Positions 1 to 5,336 of a stretch of 5,336 bases of DNA are shown here, piece after piece. Below the pieces are notes generated by a model. That model was not told where the DNA came from. It saw only the letters and a list, made by a program, of their open reading frames with translations, and searched no databases. The first letter of the stretch is position 1; each line of letters opens with the position of its first letter. Source of the stretch: Anaerolineae bacterium (GTDB taxonomy: Bacteria; Chloroflexota; Anaerolineae; B4-G1; SLSP01); the NCBI GenBank assembly GCA_016928755.1, contig JAFGKB010000229.1, positions 1-5,336 on the forward strand. The letters are read 5' to 3'. A program made the translations under genes and the position numbers.

Positions 1-518
1 GATTTTATAACGGCACGGAGGAGCAGTAAGAAGCTGAGGACTAAAAGTATGTAGGAATAGACTGTGTGCGCCCAGAAGCCCCAACCGTGGGAGATGTCCC
101 ATAATTTAAGCTGGTTAACTTCTTTAATGGTGGTACTGACCCATATCCATTGGTGTATGTCATTAGTCCAGACCAAGATTAATATTACTATTGGCTCTAT
201 GGCTAGCCTCAGTTTTCGCCGGCGTGTCATCCATAGCGCGTCTAGTCCGGTATGTTCTAGAACCAGGAGCAAAGTAGCGGGGGGAACAATGACAATGCCT
301 AGGTATTCAAACTTAGACCAGAGTAGTTTACTGGGGATATCGGCTGACCCTATACAGAGCGACTCGAAAACGGCCCACCAGACCAGACCTAGCATTAGGA
401 CGGCTAGGGGAGTGGCGCCGGCCTTTGGTCTCCGTTGCCAAGCGGCTATGGCTACGCTAAGTGCAATGAGGGCCGCTACCAATAGCGCAAATGAATAACT
501 GTTGGGTTGCCACTCCAA
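1..518 (-). CDS. Membrane sensor protein, N-terminal HisKA_7TM-type domain (partial, runs off left edge)
   Basis: The 172 visible residues are an N-terminal membrane sensor domain of the kind found in histidine kinases and some diguanylate cyclases (HisKA_7TM family). Hydrophobic segments lie at about residues 9-27, 37-55, 72-88, 106-117 and 156-168. Family-typical landmarks are a WQRR-type basic turn after the first helix, the LLWSKFEYLGIVIVPP stretch (65-80), VWTNDIHQWIW (116-126) and a Trp/His-rich HGWGFWAHTVYSY stretch before the fifth helix. Known family members sense an unidentified signal and pass it to a cytoplasmic output domain; here that domain is beyond the window, so kinase versus cyclase cannot be decided. 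The start is a TTG at 518, chosen because GGGAGAG lies 8 nt upstream. The ATG at 535 in another frame stops after four codons. The gene begins 17 nt after the ubiD stop, suggesting co-transcription. Codon use is unlike ubiD: CTA encodes 10 of 31 Leu and ATA 9 of 16 Ile. Confidence 0.82.
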   Translation of the reverse strand, partial: MEWQPNSYSFALLVAALIALSVAIAAWQRRPKAGATPLAVLMLGLVWWAVFESLCIGSADIPSKLLWSKFEYLGIVIVPPATLLLVLEHTGLDALWMTRRRKLRLAIEPIVILILVWTNDIHQWIWVSTTIKEVNQLKLWDISHGWGFWAHTVYSYILLVLSFLLLLRAVIK

Positions 519-526
519 AACTATAT

Positions 527-533
527 CTCTCCC
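527..533 (-). promoter_or_regulatory. Ribosome binding site for the TTG-started sensor gene
   Basis: GGGAGAG on the minus strand sits 8 nt before the TTG at 518 and just downstream of the ubiD stop codon. It decides the start: no ATG or GTG in this frame lies near a comparable site. Confidence 0.6.
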
Positions 534-535
534 AT

Positions 536-2026
536 TTACCCTAGCTTTTCCCAGAGTAAGTCTATCTTCGCCTTGGTTTCCGGTGTCATACGGGTCACTG
601 CGGGCCAATGGCGAGTATAGCCTTCTTCTGGTAACTTCGCCGTCGCGTCAATGCCAATTTTGCCCCCAAAGGCAGGATTATAAGCGGCATGATCCAGTTG
701 GTCCACCATCCCCTTGGTAATTATAACATCTCTTTCCCAGTCTACATTGCCCAGTGCCTGCCAGCCCACCTCGGTTGGATTGTGAACGTCTACCCATTCG
801 TCAACAACGACGATAGCCTTGGTCAGGCTTAATAGGGCCAAGCCCCAGATGCCGTGCAGCACTTTGCGGGCATGACCTGGATAGCGCTTCTTGATGCTGA
901 CTAATACCAGGTTATGGAAAACACCGGCGGCGGGCATCGCAAAATCCACCACCTCTGGCAAGAAAAGTTTGACCAGGGGAAGGAATAATCTTTCAGTAGC
1001 CTTGCCCATCCAGTAATCTTCCATCGGTGGAATACCCACAACCGTTGCCGGGTAGATAGGGGACTGTCGTTGTGTGATGGCCGTCACGTGGAAAGCGGGA
1101 AAGAGTTCTACCGGGGTGTAGTAGCCGGTATGGTCACCAAATGGCCCTTCTGGGCGTTGGTCGGCAAGGTCCACATATCCCTCGATTACAATTTCCGCTT
1201 GGGCCGGCACGGTAAGCGGTTGGGTGACGCATTCCACCAGTTCCACCGCTCTGCCTCGTAACCAGCCGGCCAACAGATATTCATCAATATCCGGGGGCAA
1301 GGGTGCGGATGCTGACCAGATACAGGCCGGGTCACCACCGAGGACAATGGCTGCCGGGATGGTATTGGGGACCGACCTATCCCGGTGTTGTTCGTGTGCG
1401 ACGCGCTCGTGTTCTGCGCCGCCTTTGTGTCGCTGCCAGTGAACCAGGAGCGTGCGACTATCAACCTTCTGCAGCCGGTACATCCCCACATTGCGGATAC
1501 CGGTCTCCGGATGCCGGGTGACCACCTGGGGCAGGGTGATAAACGGCCCGCCATCTTGGGGCCAGCATTTGAGAATAGGGAGTGTGTCCAATGAAGGTGT
1601 TCCTGTCTCGATAATCTCTTGCACCGGCGCGCGCTTCACCTTGCGGGGTTTCAGTCCGGTTGCCCGTAATGCCTGGAGTAAATCCAAGCCACGGGTCAGC
1701 GCGCCCTTGGCATTATCAGGTGGGCGTAAGTCGATTAGCCGGGTTAAGTTCGCAGTAAGTTCGTCCAGGTGGTCAGTGTGTAAGGCCCAGGCCATGCGCT
1801 CCGCGCTGCCAAACATATTGACTAACACCGGTAATGCCTTGCCGGGCATAATACTGCCTTGGACATTCTCAAAGAGCAGCGCTTTGTTCTGGTCGCCCGG
1901 TCCTTTGCTGATGCGGTCAACAATTTCTGTAATTTCCAACTCCGCTGCTACAGGTTGGGTAATGCGGCGTAATTGGCCTTTTTCTTCTAACAGGTTTATA
2001 AAATCTTGTAATGTGTTGGTTTTCAT
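536..2026 (-). CDS. ubiD: UbiD-family prenylated-FMN-dependent decarboxylase
   Basis: This is a full-length (496 aa) UbiD-family protein. The family decarboxylates aromatic or alpha,beta-unsaturated acids reversibly, using prenylated FMN made by a UbiX-type prenyltransferase; roles include ubiquinone and menaquinone ring decarboxylation. By motif alignment with E. coli UbiD, recalled from memory, the likely metal ligands are N179 (NVGMYR), H200 (HKGG) and E249 (DEYLLAG). The catalytic Arg-Glu-acid set would be R184, E293 and D298 (EGPFGDHTGYY). Other family stretches are KRYPGHARKVL (380-390), VVVDEWVDV (406-414) and FGGKIGIDAT (453-462). All key residues are present, so it should be active. 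The ATG start has only a weak GGA 5 nt upstream and lies 24 nt after the permease stop, so translation may depend on the upstream gene. Substrate is not determined by sequence; a quinone-pathway role is the default guess. No ubiX or other quinone gene is in the window. Confidence 0.95.
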   Translation of the reverse strand: MKTNTLQDFINLLEEKGQLRRITQPVAAELEITEIVDRISKGPGDQNKALLFENVQGSIMPGKALPVLVNMFGSAERMAWALHTDHLDELTANLTRLIDLRPPDNAKGALTRGLDLLQALRATGLKPRKVKRAPVQEIIETGTPSLDTLPILKCWPQDGGPFITLPQVVTRHPETGIRNVGMYRLQKVDSRTLLVHWQRHKGGAEHERVAHEQHRDRSVPNTIPAAIVLGGDPACIWSASAPLPPDIDEYLLAGWLRGRAVELVECVTQPLTVPAQAEIVIEGYVDLADQRPEGPFGDHTGYYTPVELFPAFHVTAITQRQSPIYPATVVGIPPMEDYWMGKATERLFLPLVKLFLPEVVDFAMPAAGVFHNLVLVSIKKRYPGHARKVLHGIWGLALLSLTKAIVVVDEWVDVHNPTEVGWQALGNVDWERDVIITKGMVDQLDHAAYNPAFGGKIGIDATAKLPEEGYTRHWPAVTRMTPETKAKIDLLWEKLG

Positions 2027-2050
2027 AGGTTCCGTCTCTGTGGCCGGTCC

Positions 2051-2788
2051 TTATCTCCACGTACATATCCGGCGTTCCAGGGTGTCCACGCCGGCGTATA
2101 AGCCGAATCCCAGTAAGCTCATGGCTACAATCCCGGCGTACATTGCCGGGTAGTTAAACAGCGTGCTGCCGTTGAGGTAGATATAGTACCCCAGGCCATA
2201 CTGGGTCGCGAACAACTCCGCTATGTAGAGTACTGCCACTGCTGTGCCGATAGACTGACGAATGGCAGTGAGGATAGCCGGTAAACTGGCAGGCAGATAG
2301 ACAAAGCGAAAGAGTGCCCGGCGTCCTGCGCCTAGGCTGCGCACACTCAGGAGCAATTCCGGCGTTATTCCGGCGGCACTATCCCGAACTAAAACCAGGA
2401 TTTGGAAGAAGAGGATCAGCGTGATGATTGTAATTTTGGGTAGGTCACCGACCCCCAGGAACAACAGCACGATGGGGACAAAGACGACTTTAGGGATGGG
2501 GTATAGAAGATAGATAAAGGGCGAAACTATGCGATTCAGGAGCGCACTTTGTCCCAAGATCAAGCCCGCCGGGGCAGCCAGGACAATTGCCATACCGATG
2601 CTTAGGATTACGCGGTAGAGGCTGACCAGGAAATGCCGGCCTAATTCGTCGGGGATGGCCCGGAAGAAGGTGCTGAACACCGTGACTGGTGGGGGGAGTA
2701 TGGGCCGTTGTATGAACCTGGCGGCTCCTTCCCATAGTAAGATCAATACTATCAGGGCCGGTAAAATATCACGCTGTTTCGGTCTCAA
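2051..2788 (-). CDS. ABC transporter permease, SsuC/TauC/nitrate-type
   Basis: A 245-residue inner-membrane permease subunit of the BPD_transp_1 superfamily, close in style to SsuC/TauC/NrtB/ThiX proteins, which import sulfonates, taurine, nitrate or thiamine precursors with an ATPase and a periplasmic binding protein. Hydrophobic helices lie at about 8-24, 56-79, 86-110, 117-134, 170-192 and 214-233. The cytoplasmic EAA loop that docks on the ATPase is visible around 146-171 (VRSLGAGRRALFRFVYLP, with the conserved Gly at 153 and LP at 165-166). FATQYGLGYYI (193-203) is also family-typical. The start is a TTG inside the end of the preceding NYN gene, with a 20-nt overlap; GGAG lies 7 nt upstream and the first downstream Met (residue 65) would remove a helix. 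Neither the ATPase nor the binding protein is in the window, so the substrate is unknown and the subunit appears orphaned here. Confidence 0.92.
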   Translation of the reverse strand: MRPKQRDILPALIVLILLWEGAARFIQRPILPPPVTVFSTFFRAIPDELGRHFLVSLYRVILSIGMAIVLAAPAGLILGQSALLNRIVSPFIYLLYPIPKVVFVPIVLLFLGVGDLPKITIITLILFFQILVLVRDSAAGITPELLLSVRSLGAGRRALFRFVYLPASLPAILTAIRQSIGTAVAVLYIAELFATQYGLGYYIYLNGSTLFNYPAMYAGIVAMSLLGFGLYAGVDTLERRICTWR

Positions 2789-4673
2789 ATAGCATCTCCA
2801 GTGCGTTCCGGGTCTCTCGTGTACCCTCTATCTCCGCCGTTTTCTCAAAAGTCCACAGCCTTTGGACCAGCATCCGCAAGATCGCCGGGTTAACCCGGTG
2901 GAGTTCTGAGATCTGGTGCCGCCAATGTTGCCGGACGGCCAGGTTATCGTGCATATAGAGTTCCACCGCGATACGGGCCGGATCGGTGCGCCCTGGGGGG
3001 AAGGCTAACATCTCCCCATATTCGTTGGCTGCAATCGCGAAGTAGAATGAGAGGAGCGGCTGGATCAGGCGTTGTATCTTTTCCCATGCCGGGCTGGTCT
3101 CCCGTGCCAAGGCAAAGAAGGCCAGGTAGTAGGTAGCCGCGCGGTTATAGTCAAAACGGAAGAAGTTCGCGCCGGCCGTCGCGGCACAATAACTGGCCAG
3201 GTACCATTCGAGATCCATAGTACTGGCTCCTGGCTCCCCGTCATCCAGGAGATCGCATATCATACGGGCGGCTTTTAGGAAGTAAATACGTGCTTGCTCG
3301 AAGTCGGTAGTGCGGATTCTAAGTCCTGCGCCGTTTAGCTCGGCGGCTCGTATCAATGTTGGTTCTTCGTCTAAGTCTAATGCTTCCAGGTCTTGGAAGA
3401 TAATATCTAGCTCCGGCTCTTCTTTCAAATTACAGGTGCCGCTGATGCCCAATGTCTCGGCCATAAACTGGGGGGATTCAGCACAGATTTTCTCCGCAAT
3501 CTCTGCCAGCCTTTCGACCCGAGCTTGCTGATCCAAGGTGCCAAAGAGCAAGGAGGCTAATAAACTCGGCTTAATAGGTAAGTTCTTGCGCATAAAGAGC
3601 GCGATATAGCCACTCTCGCAGTAATCGACAAAGGTCTGTGCCTGGATATTGGCTTTGAGCGTCAGTGGGTCCAGTTGCCAGGATTGGGGGTGGGGATCCA
3701 GTACATCAGTATAGCGCAGTAATTTCACAACCTCTTGCACCTCTTCCCGGGTGCGGAGCACGTTTTCCGCGTCATATTGCGCCTTAAGCTGGAGGACGGC
3801 CTGATCCAAAGTGTAGATGTCCGGGGCTTGTGATAAGAGTTGGTGGAGGTCGCGCAAAATCCCGCTACGAGTGTGGGGGTCCATAAGTCGCAATCCCACA
3901 TTGGTTAAGGCCACCCGGTATTCAAAGGTAGCTTCTTCCTCCAGTTGCTTGCGACGTTCGGCCCGCAAGGTCACTAACAATGTTTTCTCTTCCAACTGTA
4001 CATCCACCAAATCTGATTGGCCTTCTACGAAGTCGCGGAATTGTTGGTAGCCCATATCGGCTTCATTAAAAGTGGGGTCTAGTTTGAGCATCATCACTTT
4101 CAGGGCACTGGCATTGACATCTTGGCCCGCGACTTGCGGGATAAGGGTGTGCATCGCATCCACTAATAACTGCCGGGCGCGTTCCAAGCGGTATACGGCG
4201 GTCCGGGTATCGGGTTCGATAAGAGTATCATAGAGGATAAAGTGGTCACAGGCTTTCACCAAGACCTCACTGGTAGATTGCCTTAATCCGATGCCGACAA
4301 CCCGTTTGCCATAGGCCCGGAGCTTCCGGGCCACCGCGCTAAAGTCACTGTCACCGGTAACCAGTACAAAGGTCTCGATTTCTGGATGGGTGAAAGCGGT
4401 CTCCAAGGCGTCTACGACCATCTGGATATCCGCCGCATTTTTGCGATGGCGACTGCTGAAGCGGAAGAGCTGCGTCAGTTCGAATGAGTGCTCAATAAGG
4501 TCTTGTTGGTACTGGCTGAATCCGGTCCAATCGCAATATGCCTTTCTGACCGCTATGCGTCCCCAGCGTTCGGCAGCTTCCATTATGGCGTTTAAGTCAC
4601 ACTTGCCATAAGTCTGTTCCGCCGATAGCGCTATATTCTCAAAGTCCACATATACCGCCACCTGTTTTTCCAT
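2769..4673 (-). CDS. NYN domain (LabA/PIN-like) protein with LOTUS/OST-HTH-like segment and long helical C-terminus
   Basis: A 634-residue soluble protein. Residues 1-153 form a NYN domain, a PIN-like nuclease fold of the LabA/Limkain type. Its acidic site is visible: D10 and N13 in VDFEN, D82 in KNAADIQMVVDAL, D108 and D110 in TGDSDF. With all acidic residues kept, a metal-dependent RNase activity is plausible. Residues about 162-238 look like a LOTUS/OST-HTH RNA-binding domain (LERARQLLVDAM onward, ending in a VDV...LLVTL hairpin), and 255-325 may be a second winged-helix-like unit. Residues 345-400 are helical. Residues 455-615 are rich in Ala, Tyr and Phe helices that resemble TPR-like pairs (DFEQARIYFLKAAR; FDYNRAATYYLAFFALA); I do not recognise this part. 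There is no signal peptide or membrane segment. The ATG at 4673 is preferred over a TTG at 4727 because a promoter overlaps the latter and a G-rich ribosome site lies 4 nt upstream of the former. First gene of the minus-strand block; the role is unknown beyond likely RNA processing or binding. Confidence 0.88.
   Translation of the reverse strand: MEKQVAVYVDFENIALSAEQTYGKCDLNAIMEAAERWGRIAVRKAYCDWTGFSQYQQDLIEHSFELTQLFRFSSRHRKNAADIQMVVDALETAFTHPEIETFVLVTGDSDFSAVARKLRAYGKRVVGIGLRQSTSEVLVKACDHFILYDTLIEPDTRTAVYRLERARQLLVDAMHTLIPQVAGQDVNASALKVMMLKLDPTFNEADMGYQQFRDFVEGQSDLVDVQLEEKTLLVTLRAERRKQLEEEATFEYRVALTNVGLRLMDPHTRSGILRDLHQLLSQAPDIYTLDQAVLQLKAQYDAENVLRTREEVQEVVKLLRYTDVLDPHPQSWQLDPLTLKANIQAQTFVDYCESGYIALFMRKNLPIKPSLLASLLFGTLDQQARVERLAEIAEKICAESPQFMAETLGISGTCNLKEEPELDIIFQDLEALDLDEEPTLIRAAELNGAGLRIRTTDFEQARIYFLKAARMICDLLDDGEPGASTMDLEWYLASYCAATAGANFFRFDYNRAATYYLAFFALARETSPAWEKIQRLIQPLLSFYFAIAANEYGEMLAFPPGRTDPARIAVELYMHDNLAVRQHWRHQISELHRVNPAILRMLVQRLWTFEKTAEIEGTRETRNALEMLFETETA
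2796..2799 (-). promoter_or_regulatory. Ribosome binding site for the permease, inside the NYN gene
   Basis: GGAG on the minus strand lies 7 nt before the TTG at 2788 and within the last codons of the upstream NYN gene. The arrangement fits translational coupling: ribosomes finishing the upstream gene at its TGA (2771-2769) are near the new start. Confidence 0.5.
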
Positions 4674-4677
4674 CGTT

Positions 4678-4685
4678 CCCCCCCC
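4678..4685 (-). promoter_or_regulatory. Unusual G8-tract ribosome binding site of the NYN gene
   Basis: On the minus strand the sequence before the ATG reads AAGGGGGGGGAACG, so the Shine-Dalgarno element is embedded in a run of eight G ending 4 nt from the start codon. It supports the ATG at 4673. A homopolymer of this length is odd for a ribosome binding site and could slip during replication. Confidence 0.55.
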
Positions 4686-4696
4686 TTGTATAGTTT

Positions 4697-4708
4697 GGTT
4701 AACCGGTT
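4697..4708. repeat. Overlapping palindromes near the predicted transcription start
   Basis: GGTTAACC (4697-4704) and AACCGGTT (4701-4708) are both perfect 8-bp palindromes that share AACC. They lie immediately downstream of the predicted minus-strand transcription start (about 4709). The position is suitable for an operator, but the sites are short and could be chance. Confidence 0.3.
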
Positions 4709-4715
4709 TACTTTC

Positions 4716-4744
4716 AGTATAGCCCAACTTATAATAAGGGTCAA
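4716..4744 (-). promoter_or_regulatory. Sigma70-type promoter for the minus-strand gene block
   Basis: On the minus strand a -35 element TTGACC (4744-4739, 5 of 6 matches to TTGACA) is followed after exactly 17 bp by a -10 element TATACT (4721-4716, 5 of 6 matches to TATAAT). Transcription would start near 4709, giving a leader of about 36 nt before the ATG at 4673. It overlaps the alternative TTG start at 4727 and so argues against it. As the only convincing intergenic gap ahead of four closely packed genes, it probably drives the whole block. Confidence 0.65.
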
Positions 4745-4783
4745 AAAGTTGTGTTGGACGAGGCGAATCTTGGGGGGGAGTGC

Positions 4784-4811
4784 TTGGAATTTCACTAAAT
4801 TCTGGTACGAT
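4784..4811 (+). promoter_or_regulatory. Candidate extended -10 promoter for the unknown gene and LOG gene
   Basis: TTGGAA (4784-4789, 4 of 6 matches) is separated by 16 bp from TACGAT (4806-4811, 4 of 6 matches), which is preceded by TGG, an extended -10 TGn element. Transcription would begin near 4818, about 48 nt before the ATG at 4866. It is weaker than the opposite promoter, and other nearby arrangements are possible. Confidence 0.4.
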
Positions 4812-4854
4812 GGTGATTAAGGTTTGTATTTTCTGGTGTGAATGTCATAAGGTG

Positions 4855-4860
4855 AGGAGG
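4855..4860 (+). promoter_or_regulatory. Consensus ribosome binding site AGGAGG
   Basis: A perfect AGGAGG lies 5 nt before the ATG at 4866. A GTG at 4860 in the same frame overlaps this element, so it is unlikely to be the real start; the ATG is chosen. Confidence 0.8.
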
Positions 4861-4865
4861 TGCTT

Positions 4866-5285
4866 ATGGCACGTGTCGCTGTTTTTGCCGGATTAGTCGT
4901 TGATGAAACTGGAAAACCATTAGAAGTCGTTTCTGTGGGTAATGAAGCGCATTATGTATTGGATGATGCCGGATTCCTGCGCCATATTCCTTCCGAGAGT
5001 ATTGACCGTCAGGTGTTGGAGCTTATCCAGGAGCAGACATTGGAAAACCGCGAATTGGTAGTTGATAGTATGTTGCACTATATGGGGAGTGATGACCTCT
5101 TTACCAAAGCAACCGTAGAGGCTTCCCTCAATCAGATGGGGGATGAGATGGCCCAATTACTGGATCAGGGTTTGCCTGATGATGCGCGCACATGGCTAGG
5201 TTTGATGGGTTTCAAGGTTGTTGTGAATGTACATGGTGAGATCGTAGATATTAATACTCCGGGAGTGGGCACGCCTGATGAATAA
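4866..5285 (+). CDS. Conserved-looking hypothetical protein, 139 aa
   Basis: I cannot assign a function. The protein is small, acidic, cysteine-free and soluble, with no signal peptide or membrane helix. The N-terminal 40 residues look like a beta-rich unit (ARVAVFAGLVVDETG, then VVSVGNEAHYVLDDAGFLRHI). A helical middle follows (about 43-108, including RQVLELIQEQTLENRELVVD and the motif DDLFTKATVEASLNQM). QGLPDDARTWLGLMGFKVVV leads into a final strand pair (VVVNVHGEIVDI), and the last residues are a loose Gly/Pro/acidic tail. It resembles uncharacterised proteins that I associate with Chloroflexota, but this is recollection, not a search. It has a strong ribosome site, faces the NYN gene divergently, and is followed after 16 nt by a LOG-family gene, so these two probably form an operon. 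Confidence 0.85.
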   Translation: MARVAVFAGLVVDETGKPLEVVSVGNEAHYVLDDAGFLRHIPSESIDRQVLELIQEQTLENRELVVDSMLHYMGSDDLFTKATVEASLNQMGDEMAQLLDQGLPDDARTWLGLMGFKVVVNVHGEIVDINTPGVGTPDE

Positions 5286-5301
5286 CAACAGTAGGTGTAA
5301 A

Positions 5302-5336
5302 ATGAAGCGAATTTGTGTTTTTTGTGGTTCCAGTCC
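5302..5336 (+). CDS. LOG-family protein (TIGR00730-type), N-terminal fragment at window edge
   Basis: Only 11 codons are visible: MKRICVFCGSS, with the next codon beginning CC. This opening, a first beta strand followed by CGSS, is characteristic of the LOG family of Rossmann-fold proteins, formerly called putative lysine decarboxylases. Characterised members are phosphoribohydrolases that release the base from nucleoside 5'-monophosphates, including cytokinin ribotides and AMP. The diagnostic PGGxGTxxE motif would lie outside the window, so the call rests on the N-terminus alone. AGGTG lies 4 nt before the ATG. The 16-nt gap after the preceding gene suggests co-transcription. Confidence 0.75.
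   Translation, partial: MKRICVFCGSS

Noticed and set aside
64..498. A 144-codon plus-strand open frame at the left edge
   Set aside because: The opposite strand encodes a convincing HisKA_7TM-type membrane domain with a ribosome site; the plus-strand product is low-complexity and looks like no protein.
1186..1554. A 122-codon minus-strand open frame inside ubiD in another frame
   Set aside because: It is fully contained within the conserved catalytic part of ubiD, and that frame shows no break suggesting a frameshift.
1452..2153. A 233-codon plus-strand open frame opposite ubiD and the permease end
   Set aside because: It lies antisense to two clear protein families, has no ribosome site and its product has no recognisable pattern; it is a by-product of ubiD codon composition.
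4674..4727. An 18-residue N-terminal extension of the NYN protein from a TTG at 4727
   Set aside because: The TTG overlaps the -10/-35 region of a good promoter, the extension is not part of the NYN fold, and the G-rich ribosome site points to the ATG at 4673.
4772..4778. A G7 run on the plus strand in the intergenic region, considered as part of a G-quadruplex
   Set aside because: Only one long G run exists on that strand here; the other long run is on the opposite strand about 90 bp away, so a four-tract structure is not supported.
4674..4865. A riboswitch or small RNA in the divergent intergenic region
   Set aside because: The leaders are short (about 36 and 48 nt), the region is occupied by two promoter candidates, and I saw no stable hairpin with a U-run terminator.

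Overview
The window looks like a piece of chromosome from a member of the Chloroflexota (Anaerolineae-like). This is an inference: it rests on the style of the UbiD-family decarboxylase, a HisKA_7TM-type sensor N-terminus, a large NYN/LOTUS protein, and a small conserved-looking protein that resembles uncharacterised proteins I associate with this phylum. Base composition is moderate. There are no tRNA or rRNA genes, no CRISPR array and no recognisable mobile element. The DNA is gene-dense, with one real intergenic region of about 190 bp.

The layout is divergent around that intergenic region (4674-4865). To the left, on the minus strand, four genes run as one tightly packed block. In transcription order they are: a 634-residue NYN-domain (LabA/PIN-like) protein with a LOTUS/OST-HTH-like segment and a long helical C-terminal half (4673-2769); an SsuC/TauC-type ABC transporter permease that starts on a TTG inside the end of the NYN gene (2788-2051); a full-length UbiD-family prenylated-FMN decarboxylase (2026-536); and the N-terminal membrane part of a HisKA_7TM-type sensor protein, again from a TTG start, running off the left edge (518-<1). 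The spacings are a 20-nt overlap, a 24-nt gap and a 17-nt gap, so a single transcript is likely. It would be driven by a good sigma70-type promoter (TTGACC, 17 bp, TATACT) at 4744-4716. To the right, on the plus strand, a 139-residue protein of unknown function (4866-5285) is followed after 16 nt by the first 11 codons of a LOG-family nucleotide phosphoribohydrolase (5302 onward). An extended -10 promoter candidate lies at 4784-4811.

The four minus-strand products have no obvious common pathway: RNA processing or binding, membrane import, aromatic acid or quinone decarboxylation, and signal sensing. The permease has no ATPase or binding protein in the window, and the UbiD protein has no UbiX partner in the window. 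The least explained parts are the C-terminal half of the NYN protein, the unknown 139-residue protein paired with LOG, and the NYN gene leader, where the ribosome binding site is a run of eight G. I found no clear evidence of a wholly new system; these are leads.
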